NCBI GenBank assembly: GCA_026874595.1
Contig: CM049316.1
Location: forward strand, 76,183,676 to 76,247,675
Origin: Sipunculus nudus
Taxonomy: Eukaryota > Annelida > Sipuncula > Golfingiida > Sipunculidae
Length of the DNA: 64,000 bases
Direction: 5' to 3'
The position numbers and the translations under genes are program-made. Positions 27,901-39,900 of the stretch are shown piece after piece. The notes under the pieces are model-generated. The model was not told the origin of the DNA, did no database searches, and saw only the letters and a list, made by a program, of their open reading frames with translations. The stretch's first letter is position 1. Each line of letters starts with the position of its first letter.

Positions 27901-30900
27901 AAAATAAGGGACCCATGGGTCATGACATGCAGCTGACAGACAATGTGCATTCAACCTGATTATATTACACCCTCAAAAGTATAGAGTGATGAGGAAAAAC
28001 ACCCCAGATTATTCAAAGGCTATCTTTGTATCAAGCTTTCACCGGTTTTACTGAGGGAAATGTATATTCTCTCAAATAATGTTACTTAACACTAAATATT
28101 AATCTAATTTCAGGTCTAAATTAATATAAATCCCAATTAAACAGGGGAGCTGAAGATGAGCTGTTTAGCTGTAGATAATGTTTTGAATTATGGTATATTA
28201 AAAGTGAAATTAAACTCCTCCGACTGATCAGATCTATTCATACTAACCAATTACATTACTGTCCCCACTATCAGTTCAGTTGGTATCGGTTATCTTCTAT
28301 GACTGAGGTGGATCACCAGTCTATAAAATCCACTGTGAGCCAGCACCAGCCTCATTGTTTGTTTCTCCTCAGCATGAATAAACTGAGACAGATAACAAGT
28401 CTACTACACTTCATGTTAGCATCACTAGCTTCAATGTTTATTTGGTCGATGGTAGCAGTCTACACTTCCTGTTAGCATCACTAGCCTCACTGTTTATTTG
28501 GTCTCAGCACTGTATGATTGAGACGTTGTACCAGTCTACACTTACCATTAGCATCACAAGCCTCACTGTATGTTTGATCTCAGGATGGTATGATTAAGAC
28601 TCAGAACCAGTCTACACGTACCGTCAGCACCAGTAGCCTCATCGTTTGGTCTTAGCATGAATTGATTGAGACACAGTACCAGTCTAAACTTGCCTTTAGC
28701 ATTACTAGCCTCACTTTTTGCCTCAGTGTGGTTTAATTGAGACATCGTACCAGTCTACACTTACCGTTAGCATCACTAGCCTCACTGTCTTCTTCCTCGT
28801 CCGCCCTCACTGCTGCAGCTGGTTCGTCCTCTACCTCCGCAGCATCTGGCTGCTCAGCTTCCTGCTCCCCCTCTGCTCCATCCTCCTGGCAGATACAAAG
28901 ATACAGAGTGGTCACATGGTGCACCACCAACAATGCACCGGTGCTTCTAAATACACCAGCAGCATAGGTATATACACCAGAACCTACCATGAGGGGACAC
29001 CAGGATGAGCGGACACCTTCCATGTACGGACACTAAGCCAATGTCCCAACCCTTTTCCCATTCAAATCACTCTGTCATGAGCGGACACCTGCTTCACACG
29101 GACAGGGACAATCCTGTTTGGCCCAAAATCCTGTCATGGACGGACACCCGAGTCTGATTTATCAGCGGTCATCAGTTACGCTGCGCCGGTGTACCAGCTG
29201 AGCAGCTCTGTGGAACACTTTGTGCATGCCGTGAACGGCTCTTATATAGATTCATTCAAAGATATTATGTAAATCAAGGGAATTCCATATCACATGACTG
29301 ACTTGACCAATGAGCATCAACATTTGTTGACCCAAGTCTTTTTCCATCATACAAGCATGGCGGATGAGTGGTTTGCGCCGGCAAACTTGTGGCACTATTT
29401 CAAGGTTGCAAAAATAATGACAACAGCATAAATGATAATTGAAACACTAACTGTTGCAAAACACGTCAAAATGTTGATTTACAAGAACAATTTGGCCTGC
29501 ACAATAATCCAAATATGATTGCAGGTGCACCTGCAGGTGACAGCTGCAAAACGCTCCAACATACCGCGGTGTGTCCGCCATTTGGAATGTCTGCCTCATT
29601 TGAGGCCCAGTCATGGCAATGTAAATCTGAGAAAATCATCGCTGACTTGAAGCATCCGGTCATAGTCTCAATGTCATGATAAAAGTTTCATGTTGAAAAT
29701 TATTTCTGTCCCAATATTGAGTTAAATTTGATGTATCTGAGTCAATTTCAGCGGAAGAAATCACCGTAAATAGTTCAAATTTTATTGCAAGTAGCACCGG
29801 CTGGCAAAAGCTACCGAAGGCCATCGAACGCTCCCGATCACCCCAGCATTTCCACCATATTGTATGTCCACCTGATGAGAAGCCGAGTCACGGCAATATT
29901 AATCTGACCAAATCATGGCTATATCTAGGGCATCCGGTCATAATTTCAATGTTGGGATAAAATTCTCATGTGGAAAATTGATATTGATCCAATATTGAGT
30001 TTTAGGTGTCTAGATTTGAATGATTTCCCATGGACTGTACATAGGGGACATGAGATATAACTCAATTTTGACAGACATAAATTTACTTTTCAGCGCCGTG
30101 GATAAATGTTGCATAAATTTAATTGTTCATTAAAAATTGAAATCAATGCAATATCTTAATGACAACCTTATCTTTCATTCAGAATATTCTCCTGTCTTGC
30201 AAGTTTGGCAAAACCAGAGGTTTGCCGAATGACTTTTATTAATTTATTCAGAAACAAATATATATTTATTTAGAAACAATTTGTAATTAATAATTATTAT
30301 AGATATATTTTATTGAATAAAAATTTGTTTTTAAGTCATTTTAGTAGAAAGTAACTGTAGAAAGTAAATGTTTCTATAAAATTGTACTCATGACCCACCA
30401 TTATTTAATTTTGTATTTATAAATGAACCAGCTCTTGAAAGACTTTTAATCATGACATAAAAAAAATCTGCTTTCCTGTGTTAGATGTCCATATAAATGT
30501 TTTTTCAAATATTATTGATATTAAAAAAATCATTTTATTTTTATATACTTACAGATATGTGATCCTTCTGGTTTAATTTTTGAATGAATCTCAATATAGT
30601 AATAATAATTCCCACCCGTATCTGTCCCTACCTCTCATCAACTGACACCTGCAATGTAGGGACACTTTGCTGATATCCCACAGGTGTCCCTTCACGACAG
30701 GTTCTGCTGTATTTAGTTAAGAGGCTAATGCAGTCTGTTCAAATATGTAGGATAAGAATTGTTCCTAGGTGAATAACATAAACATAGGCGTTTTTGTGGT
30801 TGGGCTTCAAAGAATAATTAACATTTTGTTAGCATATGTACATGAATTGTAAACAGAAGGTGTTCCCTTGAAATCTAACAAATTTGATTTTAAAGTTTGA

Positions 30901-33900
30901 CAGATGAGACAAGTGTCTCAGCTGTCCCACAGTGCCTAACTGGGACATGTTCATTCTGAATAGAAACATCATCTGGCAGAAGGGTGCCACTTATTTTTAT
31001 AATGCAGTCCACTTTTTATAGCAATATTCTGGCTTACAGCCTGGCGATCATCTGGTGAAAGTGTGACAGAGTGGCTTAAAGATCTGGACTAAATGACCAG
31101 AAAATAAACAAACAGGGCATGAAAACTAAACCAGACCTTCTTGTATCTAACAGCAAGCATATCATTTATCAAGAATTCTTGCTAACTCTGCAAATTGATT
31201 TATGGTACATTAAAGAGCAAAAGAACATTCCAGGTTTATTACCATTTTTTAGCAAATGGCTGGTACTTAATACCTGCTGGACAAGTGGAAACACTTTTCC
31301 ACCACACAATGACTATTTAAAGTAAATGTCATCATTTCTGTACCTCATAAATATGTGCTTATCTCTTTGGTAAAGACTCAATTTAAATTGTCTAAATCAT
31401 GATATTTTCTAAACATTCAGCATTAGACTGAAAAATAAATATATCTTACCTGGTCGCCGAGAGGTACATCACCAATCAGGTACGAGCGTAAGTTGAGGAG
31501 CCAGGCTACGCCCACACACCATGCTCTGACCAGCCCCTTCAACCACAGTCGAGTGTGACCCTGCTCCAGCAGCGCAGGCAGCACTACTTGTAAGAGAAGC
31601 AGCTCCAGAGACAGTTCACTCACCGGCGCATCACTACAACAAACAAATAGCATTCACATACTAAATACTGTCCAGGTTACTGGCCACAGACACTTGAGTC
31701 ACCTACACCCAAGAATCTGTTCTCATCTATCAGAATTCAGAATATATTAAACACTCATCAATTTTTTTAGGGCCTATAGAAAAGGGGACATTACAGGTGA
31801 ACCAAACTTTGCTTTACTTCAATAAAGAAATAACCAAAGAGCCAAATCTCTCTTCAGCTTTTCTCTTAGCTAACTGCTTTAAATTTAGTGTAAGAACAAA
31901 TTTTTCAAATGCTTTTTGTCATGCACTGAATCCATAAACATAAGCTAACCCTTGCAGTTTCTGGCCAACTGAAGACGTTTTATGTTGCCCAAGATCTGCA
32001 GATTTGTAACCTGCTCATTTTTTGCATGCATGGAAGAAATACATTCCTGACAGAATGCAGCATGGAACCAGCCTAAACTCTAAATGGCTTACTAGAATTG
32101 GTGATTTTAAAAATAAAAGTTTATAAAAAAACAAGAGACCTATGGGTCACGACGCTCAGCTGTTATATATGATAAAAAATATTATTTAGAAATGAGACAC
32201 ATGCTGGTTTTGTGTGGTAATAAATATAAGCTGTATTATGAGTTGTTGTTTAGCTTATGTATGATTTTGATAGTACCTTTGGACACAGGGAAGAGGATTG
32301 ATTTCATTTATTTTATTAACAAATGGAGTACTACTGTCACACAGATTTTGACTTGGCCATATAACTTATAAGCAGAACATGTAATATAAGAGTTTAACTA
32401 TTTATTAAAAAAATTACAAATATTGTCCCAAATATAATTTTTATTAAAAATAATAAGAGAATCATATGATTTTTTAAAATGAAATATAACTGATATGATT
32501 ATTAAAATAATATTAAAGAATATATTCATGAATGCATTCATGAATACATTTTGAAAGTATTTGCACGAGTATTCATATACTTTCATTTTTACCTGAATTC
32601 CCATTCTTTATGCAAGAAATTTTATAATGGAGTACACAATCATATTCGTATTTAAATACAATTACAAAGTATTCGCACCATGTCTGGTATTTATTCAGTT
32701 TTCACCAAACAATGATGTTGAGAATCCAGAATATACAAAATTCACACATTTAAATAATGATCATAAGTACCTGGTTTTATGGCTTTTATTTATATTAAAA
32801 AATAACTGTAAAAAATTCATTTTGGACTAATTTCACATCAATGTACACACTAGACAAAGTAGGAATCTAGATTAATATTATCAACTGCATCTTTGTCTAT
32901 CATTAATTTCCTTCATATAATCCCTAATGATTAGTAATGAATAATATGATTTACTTCTTTATCATTAAAATTGAACTGAAAAATGCCATAGGTGACTGCA
33001 TGGTGTTATTAGGAATATGTGACATTCTACCCATTGATACAAGATTCTTATATCATCAGTAACTGCAAGTTAATATCCTGTTATTATAAACTAACAAATT
33101 CCTTTTCTATTTTTCTTAAATTTGTTATTAAAAACCAATAAAAATTTATTAATTTATTGTTTATTGTTATGTTGTTGGTTAAAACTACTAGATGAGTTGG
33201 GTTGGACACCTGGATCAACTGTGGCTGGCCATAAGCTGCTTGGATTCTTGCCTCAAGCGTGCATAATTTGATGAAAGGTCAACAAGGTCAACATACAGGT
33301 GACTCAAGAGGGGCTGGAGAGAGCCAAAGTCTGACAGGGTGTCATAAAAAACATTAATAAAAGCTACAATATTTGGCCAATTTCTTTCAGCTTTCTAAAC
33401 TAAAAAGCTGAAATCCTTATGTGTGCATGGTATGAAAATTATATCAACAGTGCTCACGGGAAACAAACGTGCCATGGTCACAGTTGGGCAAAATTTAAGG
33501 TACTAATTTTATATTTATACTAATAACTTATAAAATTTGAAAAATTCAGAACTAATTTTGGGTATTCAATTGAATCTTGATTAAATAATGTTACATCCCT
33601 GACAAAAAAATCTCTAGCTTCAGCAATGCCCTTGTTAAGGGAGTAAATATATTTCTTGATTTTTTACAAAGTGCATTATGTTTGGGCCCATAACTTAAAA
33701 CAATTACGCAATACTGACATCATTCTGGCATGTGCATAGAGAATGAAAAATATGTATATTATTTATAATTAAAGTCAGACCAGTGGTTTTGATATTAGGC
33801 AGTCTTGAAGTGTAACAATGGGTTTTTAATGGAAAAATGAAGTTTTTCATAAATATCTCGAAGGTATTAAGTCCTAGTGACCAAATTCTTGGCATGATGG

Positions 33901-36900
33901 GGGATTTTGGAGACATCTAACTGTATGCTAAATTTAAGGAACTTAGAGCTGAAGCTCCGGAGCTGAGCTCTAGCAAACTGCATAACACTAGCAATATGTG
34001 ACATGGTGCTTGAAAACTTGAATAAAATCTACAGTTTTTGATCAACTGGTTTCAAATTTTTGGTGTTAACAGTTGAAATGCTAACAAAAAAATGCTGTGA
34101 AAATTAAATCCACAGCAGTTACAGCAAAAAAACGTGCCATGGTCAAAGTTGGGCAAAATTTAAGGTACCAATTTTTTATTTTTGCTAATATTTTTAAAAA
34201 TTTAAAAGATTTTGATCTAATTTTGGGTATACAATTTAATTTTGATTAATAAAAGTAATATTACTGGAAAAAAAGTGCTTAGCTTTAACAAGTTTTGTGT
34301 TAAGTGATAAAATTTCTTTCCTGATTGTTTACAAAATGCATTATGTTTGGGCCCATAACTTTTTTAAATTATATAATACAGACCTAATTTCTGGCATGTA
34401 CATAGGAATTATATAGAGGATTATTTATAGGAAATATGAGGAAAAACAGATGAGTGGTTTTGATATTAGGCAGTCCTGAAATGTGAAAATAGGTTTTTAA
34501 TAAAAAATTGAGGTTTTTCCTTAATTTCTCAAAGGAATGAAGTCGCAAAGACCCAGTTTTCGGCTTGGTAGGAGATCTTGGGGACATCTAACATTATGCT
34601 GAATTTTGGATTCCTAGGTCTTACAGTTTCAAATTGTGCCACATCTACGGACGGAGGGATGGACGGACAGACGGACGGACGACGGACAATGGACCACGAC
34701 TATAGCTCAGATGACTTATAGTCAGCTGAGCTAAAAAATAAATAAAAAAAAAGAATTGGTGATTTTCAATACATGAACCTATAATATAACGCCACTAACT
34801 GAAACAAGACAGATTAAAATAACTGTTTTCCAAATTTTTGTGCCCCAGTTTTAAGATATTTTATATCAGGAAGTTAATAAACAATAATATTTAAAAGATC
34901 TGGCCTTACCTGGACAGCACAACATTGTATGGCAGGAAACCAGGCAGGATGGCCCTGATACACCTCACTGGGAGCCACAACATTAACAGGACTGTACTGC
35001 CAAATATCACCTGTAAATAACAATCATCAAAACAATCATCACTGAATATCACCTGTAAAAATAAATAATTATCACTGTATATCACCTGTAAAAATTGTCA
35101 AATATAAACAATTATCACTTAATATCACCTGTAAACATCATCAAATTTAAACAATTATCACTGAATATCATCTGAAAAACATTGTTAAATATAAACAATT
35201 ATCACTAATTAACATCTGAAAACATTGTATGAGGTACATGGGCGGGTGAGTGCTTTCTTGTTTAGTCTGGGACTTACCATCGATGCCAAGAATCTCCTTG
35301 CGTGACGGTACATTGGAAGATGAATCATCTGAAACAGATTTTTTGGAATTACAACATATTCACCATAAAGTGTACAAAAATACAGTGATATCACACCTGA
35401 TGACCATCCTGCTATGATGACCACCTCGCTATGATGACCACCCTGCTATGATGACCACCCTGCTATGATGACCACCCTGCTATTACGACCACCCAGCTAT
35501 GATTACCACCCGCTATGATGACCACCCCGCTATGATGACCACCTAGTTATGATGACCACCCCGCTATGATGACCATCCAGCTATGATGACAACCCTGCTA
35601 TAATGACCACCCTGCTAACATGACCATCCCACTAAAATGACCACCCCACTAACATGACCAACCGACATGACCATCCTGCTAACATGACAACCCAACTACC
35701 ACGACCAACCCACTGACATGACCACCTAGCTAACATGACCAACCCCTAACATGAACACCCTGCTAACATGACCACCCCCCCCCTTACATGACCACCCCGC
35801 TAACAGGCCATCCCTCTAACATGACCACTTTGGCTGGTCCTTCAATTGGTCGTGTAAGCAAGATTTCACTGTATCATTACTAAGGCTGACACAATGTGCT
35901 GCTATTAAAGTATCTCCAGGAAGCTAAAAAATTAACTGACAAATATCTCTTATTATTGGTTCTGTATCCTCTGTCCACAGAAATCAGGCTTCATCAGCAG
36001 AAACTTAATGTTGAGTGTTAAACTATTCAGTCTATGAGTAAGAATTCATCCACATGGTAAACAGCTTCAATAAAATCCTACGCCTGGCTAATCCTATGCC
36101 TAGCTAATCCTACACCTGGCTTATCCTACGCCTGGCTAATCCTACGCCTGGCTTATCCTATGCCTGGCTAATTCTATGCCTCTCCCAGCATGTCATCAAA
36201 CACAGCATGTTGCAAAGCTTTTTTTTTTCGACCACTTCCTTGCCAGACAGGAACATGTGACTGAATGTGACCAACTAAGGTTCATCTCAGATTTGTCTTT
36301 GTGCCAGCAGTAATGACCACCTAAGACCACCTTTTGATAAGCATAAACTAGTAAACGTCTCACCTCTTGAATAGGGTTAAAGTCAGGGTCGTTCAGGTTG
36401 CGGAGGAACCAGAGGACACCGGGCCGAAGTACTTCTCTTAGGAGCAAGATAAATGACGCAAAATAGAACACATATACCATGCCGACCAACCAGTGTATAA
36501 ACATGGACGTGCCGGGGCCGTGCTTGAAGCTGTTCTCTCTTTCCTTCATAGTAGCATCAAACATGGACTGTAATACAGCATAAAATAATATCAGGCCACT
36601 GAGTGGCTGAGACAAAACATAAACAGTACAGCATTAAATAATATCAGGTTACTGATTGGCTGTGATAAATAATGGAATATAACACAGCATAAAATAACAT
36701 TAGGTCACTCATTGGCTGTGACTGTAATTCAACACAAACCAAAAAATCCTAAAATAAAGAAACTTAAAGGTAATATTTGATCTAATGTTTGTGGTAACTG
36801 GAAATATAATTTATTCAGAATCACAAATCCCCCCCATTCCCTCCCTGTGAATGGTGGTTTTGTTAGTAAACTGTTGTGAGCTTTTCTGTATTAATGAGAA

Positions 36901-39900
36901 TTTTCTCTGTTAAAGTTTATACGCCAGAGTAAGCCAACCAAAAATTTTCCCTTATTTGGCCTATTATTGCCCATCCCGCCTCGTTCCCATGTATCTAGGT
37001 CACACTTCCGTTACCCATAATCACATTTTCGAAGGCGTAAGGAAGAGGACTGGGAGGGAGCGATGTTTGTAATACAGAAAAGCTCACAACAGTTTACTAA
37101 CAAAACCACCATTCACAGGGAGGGAATGGGGGGGGGGGGGGGTTTATTACGTAAACATAATTGTGAGCTGTTTCTGTATTAATGAGAAAAAAACAGACAT
37201 GCCTTGGGGAGGGAGCACCTACCTGTAACACTGGAACGAGGAATCTCAGTGCTGGGATGGAGTAGCAGACGACGTCGGCGGTGGAACCGACGTAGAGGAA
37301 GAAGATGGCCCGGAAAATTGTAGGACCTCACCCGACGCGATCACAGGGCCCATGGAGTAGAGGCCCGAAGCCTGGAGCTGAACATCTTTCAGATAGAAGC
37401 GTGTGAACGTAGATGGGGATTTCCAGTATCCCTTCTGGACCAACTGATTGGGTGAGATCCCGGAGAAATGGGCCAAGGAAGTCGAAATAGCTCGAATGTC
37501 ATGGGCCTTGATGTGAAGTTGGTCTAATGTGGATTGAGATGCTGATTCATATGCGGCGACGATAGTAGCTTTGAGCCACGCACTAATGGTGATAGGGCTA
37601 ATCTCCTTATTGGAAGATGTGACTTTTGTAGAAATAAACAACTTCTTGCGGCCCCCCCCGTAAAGAATGAGTAGCTTATAGATAATAACGCAACGCACGA
37701 ACCGGGCAATTGGTAGCCCCATAACAGTACTGAGCGTTAGGGAGGGCCGGAACGTGCCAAGCAGACGGAGGGTCATTGAAATTTTGATTTTTCCTATAAA
37801 AATCCGGAGGAAAATGTAGGGTGGCCGACGAACCGTCGGCCGCAATTTGCGTGAATTTCGAATCAGCCACGAGGGCATGAAGCTCAGAATGGCGACCTGC
37901 CGAGGCAAGAGCTAGGAGGAAAACCGTTTTCGGAGACAAATGTAGAAGATGGGCCGAACGCAACGGCTCATAAGGGGGTTCCCTGAGGTGACGTAAGATG
38001 ACGTCCAGGCGCCAGGAAGGCGCAACATACCGAGGACAAGACGCCCGGGCATGAACCCCCTTGAGAAAGTCCGACACCAACGGGTGATGAAGGACACGAA
38101 CGTGACCCAGCGGACGGAGCACCGACAGGAGGGCGGCGCGATAGCCACGCAGAGAGGGATAGGATAAATGTTTATCCTGCAGTAAGAACACGAAAAAATC
38201 CAAAACAGCCGCAAGCGACGGATCTAAAGGGGAGATTCCGCGGGAAGACGCCCTCTCCGTGAAGAGACGCCACCGGGAGTCATAGATGCGGTCCGAAGAA
38301 CAGCGACGGGGAGCCGAGGCAAGGAGAGCAGCCGGACTTGAAATGCCCTGATCCTTGAGGTGTCCGATGAGAGCACGCATGCGCATAGAGGGCACGACCG
38401 AAACGGGCGACGCGCTCGAGCAAACGACGGGAGCGCGATGCGGAGCGGTAGTATAAGCGGGGGGCGAGAGAGAAGCGAGCGCCACAGAGGAAACCAGGGA
38501 GCCGCAGGTTGAAACGGGAGGATGAGAAGCAGGGTAGTCTGGTCCGCGTGGGACAAGTGGAGAAGGACACGGCGGATGAGAGGAGGCGCCGGAAACGCAA
38601 AAAGAAACCGGTGAGACCTACCGGACGGCGGCGTGTCGGGGAGATGGTCGCGAGGGTGACGTAGACGCGTCTCGGAAGGTACGAGAAGGGGGGGGGGGGG
38701 ACGGAAAATCGAACAGATCGAATTCCGGCCGCCCCAGGTGAGCGAAAACACTCCGAATAACCGGGAGCGGAAGGAGCGGCGGAGAAGGAAGAGACTCCGG
38801 ATGACGGGAAAGGGCGTCCGCGAGGCTGTTCGACACGCCCGGAAGATGGGATGCACGAACTGATGCCCGGAGAGAGAGGCATAGATCGAACAAAAGGTAA
38901 GTCTCCTGCATGAGCGAGGGAGACCGAGTACCGCCCTGCTTGTTGATATATGCCACAACCGTGGTATTGTTGGTCCGGATGAGAATGTGACGGCCGATCA
39001 AGCGGGGAGACCAGTGGGAGATCGCGCGACGGACAGCACGCAGTTCGAGGATATTGATATGGAGCAGACGTTCCGACGGGGACCATATCCTGGAAGCGCG
39101 AAGATCGGCAAAATGGGCCCCCCAACCGAGGAGAGACGCATCGGTATAGATGGTGCAATCGACATTCATGGAAAAAGGAACGCCGCGCAGGAGAAAGGAA
39201 AGGTCCATCCAGGGACGAAGGGACCACCAGGTGAGCCTAAACGGGAGGATCGTAGGACGATCCGAGGGTAACCGGAGAAGGCCGTGACGGCGCAAGATAG
39301 ACTGAATCGGACGAAGGTACAGGCGGCCGAACGGGATGAAAGACGCGGCCCAGTTGAGAGCACCGTGGAGAGAAGCCACAGTGCGCGAGTATACACGGCG
39401 CCGCGTGAGAAAGGAACGAATTAGGCGGCGGAGCTTGAGAGCAAAATCACGCTGGAGCGACGCTGTGCAGGATGCAAAATCGAGCGTGACACCCAGAAAT
39501 TGGAGGGACTGGGTGGGAGTGAGAAGAGATTTCTCCGCATTGACCAGGAAGCCGAGGTTCAGAAGTAAGTTGAGAACCCGGGAGCGATGCGAGGGAGCGA
39601 TCGGCCGCATGGACCAGCCAATCGTCCAGATAAGGGAGCACAGAAATGCCCTGTGAACGGAGATAACTCGTGACCGTGTGAACCAGCATGGTAAAAATCC
39701 AGGGGGCCACGTTGATCCCAAACGGAAGGGCCCGGAATTGATAAACGCGGTTCTGATACGCGAAGCGAAGAAACAGTTGAGACGAGGGATGGATGGGAAC
39801 GTGAAAATAGGCATCCGTAAGGTCGATCTTGAACGCCAATCCATCCTCCGAACAATGCGGAGCACAGCATGGATATTGAACATCCGAAACGGGGGCGGAC

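Noticed and set aside
27714-27959. Plus-strand ORF over exon 17
   Set aside because: Antisense shadow of the Ala/Pro/Glu-rich exon 17.
35396-35835. Regularly spaced repeats that might suggest a CRISPR array
   Set aside because: Contiguous imperfect 15-18 bp units without spacers, in an animal intron; an ordinary minisatellite.
38280-39227. 315-codon minus-strand ORF overlapping the DIRS RT/RNase H
   Set aside because: Off-frame shadow; the RNase H motifs are in another frame and the composition is Ser/Pro/Arg-rich from GC bias.
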